Positions 18,821-28,453 of a stretch of 64,000 nucleotides of DNA are shown here, piece after piece; position 1 is the first letter of the stretch; the number at the start of each line of letters is the position of its first letter. The stretch covers positions 162,229 to 226,228 of the forward strand of contig CANLRB010000007.1 of assembly GCA_947493455.1 (NCBI GenBank), given 5' to 3'. Source of the DNA: an uncultured Pseudoalteromonas sp. (GTDB taxonomy: Bacteria > Pseudomonadota > Gammaproteobacteria > Enterobacterales > Alteromonadaceae). The position numbers were made by a program, and so were the translations under genes. The notes beneath the pieces were generated by a model that saw only the letters and a program-made list of their open reading frames with translations, was not told where the DNA came from and made no database searches.

Positions 18821-21223
18821 TTAAATTGGCGATCCCGGTGGCATCGGGAGTACTTCAAAGTTACCTGGCCACTCCCCTTGCTCTAACGCAAGCGTCAACT
18901 GTTGCGCTAAGTATGATTTAAAAACATCAGAGCTGCGACGATACTTTTTCAACAAGAAATTGAGTTGCGCCATTAACTCAGCTTGGACTTCAGGATCAAC
19001 TTTGCTACTGAGCGCATGCTCAACAAAATATTTTGCTGTCAGCATTTGTACGCGCTGTTGAACTTGACGTTGCAGTCCTTGTTGCGGTTTTGACATAAAT
19101 ACGTTTTCAGATAGTTGGATAATCACCTCACGCGCGCCCAGTTGACTTTGATCACGCATTTTTTGCTGATGCAAACGATTAAGACGCTGCGCATTTAACA
19201 ATAAATTCAGACTGTGATTTGCTGCAACTTCAGGTAGTGCCATCGCATCCAAGGTGAGCCCTGTACGACCAACAACGCTCTCACGGTTTTTATATTCACC
19301 ATATGCTTTTGGCGGAATTAAACTTAAAACAGTTTCAGGCATCACCAATTGATCCGCTTTTAACGTTTCAAGCAATGCAGAGAATGCTGCTTTTTGCTTC
19401 TCAACAGCGACCATTTGCGCCCCCTTATAAACTGAACCTGAGCGCACTTCATAGTCGTAATCAACGCCAGCAATAAGTTTTACAGCAGCTTCAACTTGAT
19501 AACGGTGGAACAAGTAAAGTGGTACTAAAACCTCTTCGAGTTGCGACAAAGCTGTGCCATTTTTGATGTTTTCAATACCAAATTGCGACAACGCTTTATT
19601 TCTCACAGACAAAACACGTAATAGCTCTTTGCTCGGATCAGAACCATTGTCCCATAAATGTGCCGTCGGATGAGCTCCACCTTTAGCACGTGCATCTGAG
19701 TCAGAAATAAACTCTAAGCCTTTCTCTTTATTTTCTTGCAATACTTGCATCAAAGCTTCGCTTTCGTTCACAGCGGAAAAATCAGAGTAGCCATATTTAA
19801 CCACTTGCACATCCCATTCACCCATACCTGATGCATAACCCTGCTGGGTATTAAATGAACCATCATCATTAAAACTAACCAATGGGTGAGGATAATCCAT
19901 CACCGAGGCACGGTCTTTAATTGATGCAGAAAAATTATGTGCAATACCTAGCGTATGGCCGATTTCATGTGCACTCAGTTGACGAATACGATCAAGCGCC
20001 ATTTTTTCAAGCTCTGCAACGGTCTCGCCACCGTTAGCGTAAGGTGCGGCAAGCGCTTCTGCTAACAAGATATCTTGGCGTACACGCAATGAACCTAATG
20101 TAACATGGCCTTTAATTATTTCTCCCGTACGCGGATCAATCACCGATGAACCGTATGACCAGCCGCGCGTCGCGCGGTGCACCCATTGAATCACATTGTA
20201 ACGAATATCCATTGGGTCGGCGTGCTCAGGTAAGATTTTTACTTGAAACGCATTCTTGTAACCTGCCGCTTCGAACGCACTATCCCACCAGCGCGCGCCA
20301 TCTAATAGTGCCGTTTTAACAGGCTCAGGTGCACCAGGATCTAAGTAATAAACAATCGGTTCAACCGCTTCATCCACCGCTTTTGTTGGGTCTTTTTTAG
20401 CTAGACGATGTTTCGGGATATAACGTACCAACATACTTTTTGATAGCGGAGCAGCATAATCCTTGTGCTCTATTGCCCAATAACCTGATTGAGGGTGGAA
20501 CTTGCGAGGTTTAAAGTTGTTGTCAGGTAATTCAACCAACGAATGGTGAAAATGAACAGTAAATGTATACGGATCGGCCGCAACTTGCCTCACGTATTTA
20601 CCTGGATTACTGCCTTTAAACGTAACCACACCTTCTAACTCAGTATTTTTTGCAAATGATTTAGAACGTGGCATGTACACCGCACTGCGGCTTGCGTCGA
20701 CACTATAGTTACCTTGCTTGGTGCGTTTTAATGTACGGCTAACACCATGGTTATCTGCAAGTAAATAAGGCGTATAATCGATCAAAAAGCGGTCATCTGA
20801 CTGCGCTTCAATTTTAAAGCCGTACAAAATACTTGAAGCAAATGCTTCGCGAATACTTTGTTTTTCAGCTTCGTTTTGACTATTAGCGCGGTAATAAGTA
20901 TTAAGTTCACGCAACATCAGCTTATTGCCTAGCTTTTCAAACTGCACGATACGGGTATCGCCAAGTTGACCACGGTCTAAACCAATGTCATTTGATCCCA
21001 AACCATATGGCATACTTTGCTGCAATAAAAACGCATGATCTAATTGCGAAACCTGTAAATATACTTTACCGGTTGCATTATCATTAAAAAAAGTAAAATA
21101 CCCAGGAAAACGATTCATTTCGCGAGTAAATTCATCTATGGGTTTAAGAGCGGCGTGTGCTTTTGTTATACTAAGCAACAACAAAGCCATAACCACCAGA
21201 ATAAAGTTTGATAATTTTTGCAT
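18821..21223 (-). CDS. Exported zinc-dependent metalloprotease (DUF5117/DUF4953 type)
   Basis: Large secreted or periplasmic protease of the metzincin type. The 800-residue product has a signal peptide (MQKLSNFILVVMALLLL, cleavage near AHA-AL), N-terminal beta-rich region with FTFFNDNATGKVYLQ, and the zinc site SAHEIGHTLGIAHNF (HExxHxxGxxH, about residue 419). This matches bacterial proteins with DUF5118, DUF5117 and DUF4953 domains. An in-frame ATG ten codons upstream (21253) is possible but would spoil the signal peptide. Single gene with its own terminator. Substrate unknown. Confidence 0.88.
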   Translation of the reverse strand: MQKLSNFILVVMALLLLSITKAHAALKPIDEFTREMNRFPGYFTFFNDNATGKVYLQVSQLDHAFLLQQSMPYGLGSNDIGLDRGQLGDTRIVQFEKLGNKLMLRELNTYYRANSQNEAEKQSIREAFASSILYGFKIEAQSDDRFLIDYTPYLLADNHGVSRTLKRTKQGNYSVDASRSAVYMPRSKSFAKNTELEGVVTFKGSNPGKYVRQVAADPYTFTVHFHHSLVELPDNNFKPRKFHPQSGYWAIEHKDYAAPLSKSMLVRYIPKHRLAKKDPTKAVDEAVEPIVYYLDPGAPEPVKTALLDGARWWDSAFEAAGYKNAFQVKILPEHADPMDIRYNVIQWVHRATRGWSYGSSVIDPRTGEIIKGHVTLGSLRVRQDILLAEALAAPYANGGETVAELEKMALDRIRQLSAHEIGHTLGIAHNFSASIKDRASVMDYPHPLVSFNDDGSFNTQQGYASGMGEWDVQVVKYGYSDFSAVNESEALMQVLQENKEKGLEFISDSDARAKGGAHPTAHLWDNGSDPSKELLRVLSVRNKALSQFGIENIKNGTALSQLEEVLVPLYLFHRYQVEAAVKLIAGVDYDYEVRSGSVYKGAQMVAVEKQKAAFSALLETLKADQLVMPETVLSLIPPKAYGEYKNRESVVGRTGLTLDAMALPEVAANHSLNLLLNAQRLNRLHQQKMRDQSQLGAREVIIQLSENVFMSKPQQGLQRQVQQRVQMLTAKYFVEHALSSKVDPEVQAELMAQLNFLLKKYRRSSDVFKSYLAQQLTLALEQGEWPGNFEVLPMPPGSPI

Positions 21224-21329
21224 GATGTTATCTTTGTTATTAGGTTTATACATTAAAACAGTGAATGTGCATCATACACAATTGCCTTTGTTTTTGTATA
21301 CAAATTAAAACCAGCGCTGCCATAAGGCC

Positions 21330-21361
21330 GATATTCTATACTCTCACATATACAGAATATC
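21330..21361. promoter_or_regulatory. Dyad in the fbp upstream region
   Basis: Perfect 8-bp arms GATATTCT (21330-21337) and AGAATATC (21354-21361) lie 16 bp apart just before the fbp ribosome-binding region. It overlaps a possible -10 element TATACT. It could be an operator; no regulator can be named. Confidence 0.3.
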
Positions 21362-21385
21362 ACTTGCTTAATTCAGGAAATAACA

Positions 21386-22354
21386 ATGCGTAGACTCCCA
21401 CCAGTATTGCTTGAAGATGGATGCTCTCGAGAGCTTTTATCACTGATCAGAACCATACTTGCCGCTTGTAAAGAAATTTCATTTCGCGTAAGCCAAGGCG
21501 CCCTTTCTGGCGTACTCGGTTCAACCCTTGATGAAAATATTCAAGGTGAGACCCAAAAGAAGCTAGATGTTTTATCAAATCAATTGATTAAAGATATTCT
21601 ACTCGAATCTGGTTATGTTAAAGCGATTGCATCTGAAGAAGAAGATTATACTGTTGCAGGTGATCCAGACGCCCAATACATTGTTGCTTTCGACCCACTT
21701 GATGGCTCTTCAAATATCGATATTAACTCGCTTGTTGGCACCATATTTTCAATCATGGAAGCGCCAAAAGATGCTGATCCAAGTGATCCATCTATTTTTA
21801 TGCAAGCGGGTAAAAAGCAAGTTGCAGCAGGTTACGTACTATACGGCCCATCAACCATGTTAGCACTAACAACGGGTAAAGGTACTCGCTTATACACGTT
21901 GGATAAAACCCACGGTAGCTTTTTGCTCACACAAGAGAAACTAATCATTCCAGCTGATACCAATGAGTTTGCGATTAATGCATCTAATCAACGTCACTGG
22001 TTACCGCCTATGCAGCAATATATCGAAGACTGTTTAGCTGGCACCGAAGGTCCGCGCAATAAAAACTTTAACATGCGCTGGATAGCCTGTATGGTTGGTG
22101 ATGTACACCGTTTATTAACTCGCGGCGGCTTGTTTTCTTACCCTGAAGACACTAAAAACCCTGCGAAGCCATATAAGCTACGCTTACTCTATGAAGCAAA
22201 TCCGATGTCAATGTTAGTTGAACAAGCAGGCGGGCTCTCTTATGCTGGCACCGAGCGTATTATGGATATCGAACCAAGCGAAATCCACCAGCGTGTTGCC
22301 GTAACTATGGGTTCAAAAAATGAAGTTGAAACCTGTTTGAGCTATCATAAATAA
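21386..22354 (+). CDS. fbp: Fructose-1,6-bisphosphatase class I
   Basis: Gluconeogenic enzyme that hydrolyses fructose 1,6-bisphosphate. The 322 residues contain SEEEDYT (metal ligands), [21 protein letters not shown] split over metal and phosphate sites, [22 protein letters not shown] and the C-terminal [15 protein letters not shown], all typical of class I enzymes. ATG preceded by AGGAAATAAC, a good ribosome-binding site. Single gene ending in a hairpin terminator. Confidence 0.97.
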   Translation: MRRLPPVLLEDGCSRELLSLIRTILAACKEISFRVSQGALSGVLGSTLDENIQGETQKKLDVLSNQLIKDILLESGYVKAIASEEEDYTVAGDPDAQYIVAFDPLDGSSNIDINSLVGTIFSIMEAPKDADPSDPSIFMQAGKKQVAAGYVLYGPSTMLALTTGKGTRLYTLDKTHGSFLLTQEKLIIPADTNEFAINASNQRHWLPPMQQYIEDCLAGTEGPRNKNFNMRWIACMVGDVHRLLTRGGLFSYPEDTKNPAKPYKLRLLYEANPMSMLVEQAGGLSYAGTERIMDIEPSEIHQRVAVTMGSKNEVETCLSYHK

Positions 22355-22367
22355 TTAATAAGCAAAC

Positions 22368-22394
22368 ATATAGCCGTTGCTAAAGCGGCTATAT
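22368..22394 (+). terminator. Terminator after fbp
   Basis: Arms 22368-22376 and 22386-22394 (ATATAGCCG / CGGCTATAT) form a 9-bp stem with a 9-nt loop, followed by an AT-rich stretch with only scattered T residues. Confidence 0.6.
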
Positions 22395-22404
22395 ATTCTA
22401 TCTA

Positions 22405-22773
22405 ATGTCACTCTCCCACTGCTCCCACTGCTCCCACTGCAACATTCACATAAAATGTGATGTCAAAGCATCATCACCTTGTTGGTGTATGAAGCTACCA
22501 GCCATATTGCCGCTTGATGCAAATACATCCTGCTTATGCCAATCTTGCTTGTTAGAAAAAATAAATCAATACCTACAACGCAAGTACGCAACGCTTGCGT
22601 TAAACGAACAGCTGGCATTGGCGAAAGCTCATTCACATCCACCGACAATGATTGAGCAGCTGGATTTCTATCAAGAAAACGAATTCATTGTTTTTACTAG
22701 ATGGTTTCACTTAAAACGTGGTAAATGCTGCAATAGTGGCTGCCGCCATTGCCCGTATAAAAAGAATACCTAA
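22405..22773 (+). CDS. Cysteine-rich CWC domain fused to DUF5522
   Basis: A 122-residue protein with 16 cysteines. The N-terminal part has CxxC pairs and a CWCMKLP motif, as in the Cys_rich_CWC family; the C-terminal part FTRWFHLKRGKCCNSGCRHCPY is the DUF5522 signature. Both are small metal-binding-looking domains of unknown function. The N-terminus is lengthened by three perfect 9-bp repeats (22413-22439) that encode Ser-His-Cys three times, adding extra Cys/His. The ATG lies only 10 bp after the fbp terminator and has no clear ribosome-binding site; a later start cannot be excluded but would remove the CWC motif. Confidence 0.78.
   Translation: MSLSHCSHCSHCNIHIKCDVKASSPCWCMKLPAILPLDANTSCLCQSCLLEKINQYLQRKYATLALNEQLALAKAHSHPPTMIEQLDFYQENEFIVFTRWFHLKRGKCCNSGCRHCPYKKNT
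22413..22439 (+). repeat. Three tandem 9-bp repeats within the Cys-rich gene
   Basis: CTCCCACTG occurs three times without a break or mismatch. It keeps the reading frame and yields Ser-His-Cys repeats, so copy number may vary by slippage without frameshift. Confidence 0.9.
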
Positions 22774-22823
22774 CCATCAATATCGGTCTACACTAGTAAT
22801 AAGGAATTTTACAGTGAAGCAAA

Positions 22824-23978
22824 ATGGACAAAACGAACGCAATATTCATTTTATCTATCGCCTTTTTATTAACACCATCTGCTTTTGCAAACACTCCTGA
22901 GTTCTCGGGTTTTGCGCGGGTTGTTGCAGGGCAAACAGTCGATTCAGACAATACCATGGACAAGTATGATAATGAACTCAGTCTAAGACCAGATAGTATT
23001 ATTGGCTTGCAGTTTGATTATGAAATTAATCCAACGTTGACAGCGACTGCGCAACTGACCGGTAAAATTGACGATAGCACGCGATCTGGTATTGAATGGT
23101 TATATTTAACCTATATGCCAAAACCCACATTACAAATAAAAGTGGGTAAACTGCGAACGAGCTTTTTTTCCTATAGTGACGTGCTTGATGTTGGCTATGC
23201 GTATCATTGGGTAAAACCACCAGGCGAAGTATATGCCTCGTTTTTATTTACTAATTACGATGGGATCAATATCAGTTATGATGCAATCCACAGCGCTAGT
23301 AGCACCAAAGTAGAAGGGTTTTATGGCCACTTTAATGATTCGTTAGAATTTGAAGGCAATGTATTTGCACCTGATGTAAATAACTTTTCGGGCGCGGTTA
23401 TCAGCCATGAAGTTAATCAGTTTAAGTTTAGAGCGTCTTACGCTCAAGCCGATGTAAAGTTAACCGACCCTGGTTATATTGCTCTGCAACAAGCTTTACG
23501 CCAATCGGGTAATCTAGAAGCCGCGGAAAAAACTAAATTTGATGGTTTAATGCAGTACTATCAGCTCGGCGTGAACTATGATTCACTCGATTATTTTGTG
23601 CGAGCAGAGTGGATTAAGCTAGATCATGAATTTGATATTATTGCTACTGCATCTACTTATTACGTAAGTGCCGGCTATATTCAAAATCAATTTACATATC
23701 ACCTGACTTATTCGAATAGAGATGACGATGTTCAAGCTGACTTCCCATCTCTGGTTCTTCCACCTACCGCCGAAGCACAAGCTTTAAACCAAATCTATTT
23801 ATCATCCGTACAAGGCGTTATTGAAAACGATCAAGATTCTTGGCAATTAGGTGTACGTTGGGACTTTAAACAAAACTTAGCATTTAAGGCTGAACTGAAA
23901 CACCGTAATCATAAAAACCCGATATTAAAATCACGCGACGCATCCACCATGTTATTTGCACTTGAGTGGGTATTTTAA
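22824..23978 (+). CDS. Outer-membrane porin-like beta-barrel protein
   Basis: A 384-residue exported protein with signal peptide (MDKTNAIFILSIAFLL, cleavage at AFA-NTP) and alternating beta-strand patterns ending in ALEWVF, the terminal aromatic expected of outer-membrane barrels. Motifs such as GIEWLYLTYMPKPTLQIKVGKLR recall porins that use VGKLR or GR-K tracts after strand pairs. It is followed 2 bp later by a PstS-like short binding protein, and the next gene is a GGDEF-EAL protein on the other strand. A role in uptake of an anion such as phosphate is possible from context only. Confidence 0.72.
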   Translation: MDKTNAIFILSIAFLLTPSAFANTPEFSGFARVVAGQTVDSDNTMDKYDNELSLRPDSIIGLQFDYEINPTLTATAQLTGKIDDSTRSGIEWLYLTYMPKPTLQIKVGKLRTSFFSYSDVLDVGYAYHWVKPPGEVYASFLFTNYDGINISYDAIHSASSTKVEGFYGHFNDSLEFEGNVFAPDVNNFSGAVISHEVNQFKFRASYAQADVKLTDPGYIALQQALRQSGNLEAAEKTKFDGLMQYYQLGVNYDSLDYFVRAEWIKLDHEFDIIATASTYYVSAGYIQNQFTYHLTYSNRDDDVQADFPSLVLPPTAEAQALNQIYLSSVQGVIENDQDSWQLGVRWDFKQNLAFKAELKHRNHKNPILKSRDASTMLFALEWVF

Positions 23979-23980
23979 CT

Positions 23981-24409
23981 ATGCGATTATCGTCTATTTT
24001 AATCCTACTTATTGGCTTTATATCACAGCCTGTGCACGCTGCTTTTTGGCTTGTAATGAAACAACTTGATAGTGCAGAACCAGTTCAACTTAATCGGCAA
24101 CAAATTCGACAAGCTTATCTTGGTAAACCGATTAGTATTGGTAAAGATTTATTTTGTACGCCAGTGAGTCTAGAGCAAGGTAATAGCCTTAGAAAACAGT
24201 TTAATGCCCAAGTTATTGGCCTCACAGAAGCACGCTTACAATCGTATTGGGCCCATATGCGCTTTTCAGGGCGTAAAAAACCACCACAAGAAGTGGCAAC
24301 AACACAGCAACTTTTTAGCTATCTAAATACAAAACAAGGGAGTATTGGTTACGTAGCAGCAGGCACCGAGCTACCAAGTGGTATCGTTCGTATTTACCCA
24401 CATCCGTAA
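23981..24409 (+). CDS. Short PstS-like periplasmic binding protein
   Basis: A 142-residue exported protein (signal peptide ending PVHA-AF). The remainder resembles one lobe of phosphate-binding PstS-type proteins as seen in short gammaproteobacterial homologues: LNRQQIRQAYLGK, FNAQVIGLTEARLQSYWAHMRFSGRK as two short motifs, and KQGSIGYVAAG near the end. It is too short for a normal two-lobed PstS. ATG at 23981 is 2 bp after the porin stop, so both are co-translated; the upstream in-frame GTG would overlap the porin and break the signal peptide. Confidence 0.7.
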   Translation: MRLSSILILLIGFISQPVHAAFWLVMKQLDSAEPVQLNRQQIRQAYLGKPISIGKDLFCTPVSLEQGNSLRKQFNAQVIGLTEARLQSYWAHMRFSGRKKPPQEVATTQQLFSYLNTKQGSIGYVAAGTELPSGIVRIYPHP

Positions 24410-24420
24410 CAATTTAAAAC

Positions 24421-24454
24421 TCGCAATTTATTTATCTTCGTTGTTAAATTGCGA
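24421..24454. terminator. Inverted repeat between convergent PstS-like and GGDEF-EAL genes
   Basis: Arms TCGCAATTTA (24421-24430) and TAAATTGCGA (24445-24454) are perfectly complementary around a 14-nt loop, placed just after the PstS-like gene. No strong T-run; probable weak or shared terminator. Confidence 0.45.
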
Positions 24455-24523
24455 TTAACTACAAACGCCTCGTTCCAAATACAGAATTGCTCATCAACGA
24501 AGGTTATTCTCTTTTACAACAGT

Positions 24524-26647
24524 TTATCGCTTTTTAGCAAAGTGAACGACACTCTGTTCGCACTCACAAAATCGATGCGAATGATTAATCATATCGACCG
24601 TCACTTTTAGTTCATCTAATGGCACCGGTTTTGAAAAATAATAGCCCTGTATTAACTCGCATTCATGAGCGGCAATAAAATCATATTGCTGTTTTGTTTC
24701 TACCCCTTCTGCACATATTTTTAAGTTCAGTTTTTTAGCAAGGCTAATAATACTTTCAACGATGAGGCGATCATCCTCTGAGGTAAAAATTTTACTGATA
24801 AATTGTTGATCGATTTTTAGGGTGTTTGCTTTTACTTGAGTTAAATAACTTAACGATGAGTAGCCAGTGCCAAAGTCATCTAATGCAATGCTGCACCCCA
24901 ATTCATGCATGGCTTTAAAAAAGTCGCTCGACGCCTCAAAATTTTCGATATAAGAGGTTTCGGTAACTTCAAATTCAATGAGTGACGTGTCATTCGAATT
25001 GGTTTTAATTGCCTGTTGAATATAGTCGATAAACGCTTTTTTAGTGATATCGATAGCAGATACATTAAACGACGTCACTAAGTTTAATCCTAATGTCTGT
25101 TTTATATATTCCAAGTCTGCAAAACCCTGTTTTATTACCCAGCGAGTAATATCATGTACCTTACCGCAATGCTCTGCCACAGGAATAAATTCTGCAGGCG
25201 ATATCCAGCCATCAAATTGACTTTCCCAGCGGATCAGTGCTTCTAATCCGACTACACCATGTGTAGGGCTCACCTTAGGCTGATAAAAAAGTTTGAACTC
25301 ATTGTGTTGAATCGCTTTAGCAAGCTCATTGGCAATCAGCATATGACGATGCTGTACATTTTGCATGGTTTCTTCAAATACAGCATATTGCCCGCGACCA
25401 CTTTCTTTTGCACGGTACATGGCGACATCGGCATTACTGATCAAGGCTTGGGCGTCAAGTTTGTGCTCTTCATTGAAGGCGATGCCAATGCTCAACCCTG
25501 ATTGGATCTCCCATTCCTGAATATAAAAATACTTTTCAAAACTCTTTAAAATTCGCTCTGCGATTGCTACGGCGGTCACTTCACTCGGTAAATCAGCCAG
25601 AATAACTGTAAATTCATCCCCACCTAAACGTGCTAAAATATCTTGTTCGCGTAAATGCGATTGAATTCGCTCGCAGACTAATTTTAACAAGGCATCGCCA
25701 GCATGATGACCCAAACTATCGTTAACTGTTTTAAAATCATCTAAATCTAAAAACATAACTGCAATCGTTAAATTACTCCGCTTAGCTTGTAATAGCGATT
25801 GTTTCAATAACTCGGCAAAAAACTTTCTATTTGGCAACCCCGTTAATTGATCGTAGTTCGCCAAGTGTTTGAGCGATTGCTGCTGTTTTAGCAGCTTAGT
25901 GGTATGACGCTTATTTTCAATATCTTGCTTATCGATGGTCTGCAACATGTTGTTGATGTTATTGCCTAACCGAGCAACCTCATCTTCACCATCAACTCGG
26001 TATTTCAGTTGATAGTTTTTAGTTTCACTGACCCTTGAAACTAATTCGCTTAATTTTAATAGTGGATTTATAAAGCCACTTTGCATCCAATGTGATAATA
26101 CAAATAAAATCACCGTAATTAATAGCACGAGCGGAAAGAGCTGGTTGATCATGGCCGTATTATCAAGTGCTAGTTGTTCGTCGACATCCGCAACTAACAC
26201 CAAAGTACCTATTTTGTATTCATCACCACCAATTGCTTTTGACTGTAGTAATTCTGACCGAGCAGGAAAAATATCCCCATTAATCATTTTTCGCCAATCA
26301 GTTTGCGCCAAATCAGCTTCAGAAACAGTAAATTTAGGGTTTAAGTATTGTGCTAATAACTTGTATTCACTCGTGACAACAACACCATATTTAATATGTT
26401 GATATCGATCTAGCTTCATAATGGTTGTAGCAATATTGATTAACTCAGGTTCATTCAAGGCCAAATGAGGAAAGAGCTCATCCGATAAATTGGAGCTTAG
26501 CGCATCTAAGTTACGTGACAGATTTTCTTTATATAGCAACTGGTGTTGATAAAGTGTCAAAAAGGTAATGCAAGTTGCACAAACGGCCACGACCAAAAAC
26601 GTAATAGAAATAAGTTTGGTCTTAATACTAAGTGATTTCAAATCCAT
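24524..26647 (-). CDS. Membrane GGDEF-EAL protein with HAMP domain
   Basis: Bifunctional-looking c-di-GMP enzyme of 707 residues: membrane segment (12-33), periplasmic sensor region (34-165), second segment (169-188), HAMP (about 190-240), GGDEF domain with intact RLGGDEFTVIL (motif 342-346) and inhibitory site REQD (333-336), then EAL domain with GLEALIRWE, FEVTETS, LDDFGTGYSS, KIDQQFI, CAEGVET and IQGYYFSKP. Both catalytic sets look complete, so synthesis, breakdown or both are possible. It faces the porin/PstS-like pair tail to tail; similar clusters in marine gammaproteobacteria suggest the sensor may respond to the bound solute, which is inference. Confidence 0.9.
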   Translation of the reverse strand: MDLKSLSIKTKLISITFLVVAVCATCITFLTLYQHQLLYKENLSRNLDALSSNLSDELFPHLALNEPELINIATTIMKLDRYQHIKYGVVVTSEYKLLAQYLNPKFTVSEADLAQTDWRKMINGDIFPARSELLQSKAIGGDEYKIGTLVLVADVDEQLALDNTAMINQLFPLVLLITVILFVLSHWMQSGFINPLLKLSELVSRVSETKNYQLKYRVDGEDEVARLGNNINNMLQTIDKQDIENKRHTTKLLKQQQSLKHLANYDQLTGLPNRKFFAELLKQSLLQAKRSNLTIAVMFLDLDDFKTVNDSLGHHAGDALLKLVCERIQSHLREQDILARLGGDEFTVILADLPSEVTAVAIAERILKSFEKYFYIQEWEIQSGLSIGIAFNEEHKLDAQALISNADVAMYRAKESGRGQYAVFEETMQNVQHRHMLIANELAKAIQHNEFKLFYQPKVSPTHGVVGLEALIRWESQFDGWISPAEFIPVAEHCGKVHDITRWVIKQGFADLEYIKQTLGLNLVTSFNVSAIDITKKAFIDYIQQAIKTNSNDTSLIEFEVTETSYIENFEASSDFFKAMHELGCSIALDDFGTGYSSLSYLTQVKANTLKIDQQFISKIFTSEDDRLIVESIISLAKKLNLKICAEGVETKQQYDFIAAHECELIQGYYFSKPVPLDELKVTVDMINHSHRFCECEQSVVHFAKKR

Positions 26648-26773
26648 TTAAACCTATATAAAGAAAACCGCTTCTTTTTAGGTTAGCAGGTAATATAGGC
26701 TTTGCAGGGTGTGATAAATTTTTATTTGGTTAAAAATGTAACGACTTTAGTCTACGAGGCTTTACCAACTTCG

Positions 26774-27610
26774 CTACACCGTATCTATCGGCAATAACTT
26801 ATCTTTGCCCCATTCGCTCCAACTACCATCATAAACGCTGTAGCGCTTTATCCCTGCAATCTCAGCTGCCAACGCTAAAATACATGCTGTCACACCTGAA
26901 CCACAAGTAAAAACAAAATGTTCCGGTTGCGGCGCTAGCTCGGCGAAAATTTGGACTAACTTATCCTTGTCGAGTAAGCAATGATTTTCAACGAGCATGC
27001 TGTAATGCAAGTTTAAAGAATTGGGTATATGACCACTACGCATGCCCGCTCTAGGTTCTTTATCTTGGCCGCTAAAGCGCGCAAAACTGCGTGCATCCAC
27101 AACTTGGCTTTGCACATTGGTTAAGTTATTCAGAACATACTGTTTATCAACAAAGAATCCGCGCTGTTGTGCGGCTCTAAAGTCCCCCTTATGGGACGCT
27201 TTAACATGTTCGTCAGTAACTGGGAAACCTGCTTCAAGCCAAACCGGTAAACCGCCTCGTAATATGGCAACTTTTTCATGTCCCATCGCTCGAAACATAT
27301 ACCATGCACGCGCGGCACTAAATAACCCTTGCGCATCATATACAATTACCTGACTATGCTGACCAATACCTAGTTCTCGTACGGCACTTTCGAAGTCGTT
27401 CGCACTCGGCATCATATTAGGCGAGTTTGCTGCTTTATCGACAATATGGTTTGAAAAATCGAAGCGTAAGGCGCCTTTAATAACCAAACCGGCGTTTTCA
27501 TTTGTCACATTGACCGATTGCGCCATTGTTGCGTCAAGCACAATTACGTCGTCATCTGAACCGTGTTTGTTTAACCAATCTGCTGAAACTTGAAAGTCAT
27601 TCACAACCAT
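26774..27610 (-). CDS. sseA: 3-mercaptopyruvate/thiosulfate sulfurtransferase
   Basis: Cytoplasmic tandem rhodanese of 278 residues. The active-site loop is CGSGVT (Cys236), the form typical of mercaptopyruvate sulfurtransferase rather than thiosulfate-specific CRKGVT. Other family motifs: LRFDFSNHIVDK near residue 50, RAWYMFRAMGH, LRGGLPVWLEAGFPV and RSGHIPNSLN. It starts 2 bp after the stop of the yggN-like gene, so the two are in one operon. Confidence 0.92.
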   Translation of the reverse strand: MVVNDFQVSADWLNKHGSDDDVIVLDATMAQSVNVTNENAGLVIKGALRFDFSNHIVDKAANSPNMMPSANDFESAVRELGIGQHSQVIVYDAQGLFSAARAWYMFRAMGHEKVAILRGGLPVWLEAGFPVTDEHVKASHKGDFRAAQQRGFFVDKQYVLNNLTNVQSQVVDARSFARFSGQDKEPRAGMRSGHIPNSLNLHYSMLVENHCLLDKDKLVQIFAELAPQPEHFVFTCGSGVTACILALAAEIAGIKRYSVYDGSWSEWGKDKLLPIDTV

Positions 27611-27612
27611 AG

Positions 27613-28386
27613 TTAATCCTTAACTCGTACTAAGTCAAAATCAGCAAGTTGCGGAACAATATTATGCAACTCTTGCTCAGTTTGTTCTAAGGTTCGCAGA
27701 CATCCACAGTATTCGTTCGCTTTTTTCTCTAGCTTAACCGCTTTCTTTTTCAAAGATTTATCGATTTCAGCAGAAATAATATCCATACGTTCACTCATAT
27801 CGGTGATCCGCTCTTCGATATTACCTTCATCTGATTCAAATGCGTCTCCAAGTGCCACAAGTATTGCACCTAGCGAACCATGAACCGCAGAATGAATTTT
27901 TTCACTGATTTCCTTTTCAAAAAACTCACTCATTTTTGACAGTGATTGCGGTGCAATATAAAAGAAGTCATCTCCTTTTTTGAAACGGTCTTTAAGCGCT
28001 CGTTCTACATATTTTAATTGATCTTTAAGCACTTCGGGTTCTTTTTCAGCAAACCCTGAAACCACCTGTTCAATCGCACTAAGCCCTAAATTCACACCAT
28101 CTGTTGCAAGTTCAACTAACTCTGGAACAGTATCTCGCAAGCCCTGGCTATAGCGGCGCAGAACAACTTGCTCATCAACATCGAGTTCGATCCACCGACC
28201 CTTGATAAACAGCTGCTGATCATTGTTAATCTGCACTCGGGTTTGACCGCGGTCAACAATACGAATAACATCGTCAGTAATAATTAGGCCGTGACCTAAC
28301 TCTACATTGCATTTTGTTTGTGCAAATGTGTTAAAGCTTGCAAAGGCAATAAGCGCTGTTGCGGCTAGTTTGCGCAGCGGTTTCAT
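27613..28386 (-). CDS. yggN: Exported DUF2884 / YggN-family protein
   Basis: A 257-residue protein with a signal peptide (cleavage near TFA-QT) and no further membrane segment. The N-terminal part CNVELGHGLIITDDVIRI followed by LFIKGRWIELD, and the helical Glu/Lys-rich C-terminal half with a late CGCL, match the DUF2884 (YggN) family, periplasmic proteins of unknown function. sseA follows 2 bp downstream. Confidence 0.8.
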   Translation of the reverse strand: MKPLRKLAATALIAFASFNTFAQTKCNVELGHGLIITDDVIRIVDRGQTRVQINNDQQLFIKGRWIELDVDEQVVLRRYSQGLRDTVPELVELATDGVNLGLSAIEQVVSGFAEKEPEVLKDQLKYVERALKDRFKKGDDFFYIAPQSLSKMSEFFEKEISEKIHSAVHGSLGAILVALGDAFESDEGNIEERITDMSERMDIISAEIDKSLKKKAVKLEKKANEYCGCLRTLEQTEQELHNIVPQLADFDLVRVKD

Positions 28387-28453
28387 TCTGTCTCAGTCAT
28401 CGTGTAATCATTGGACTCAATCTATCAAACACACGCCATAAAGCAAAGTACTA

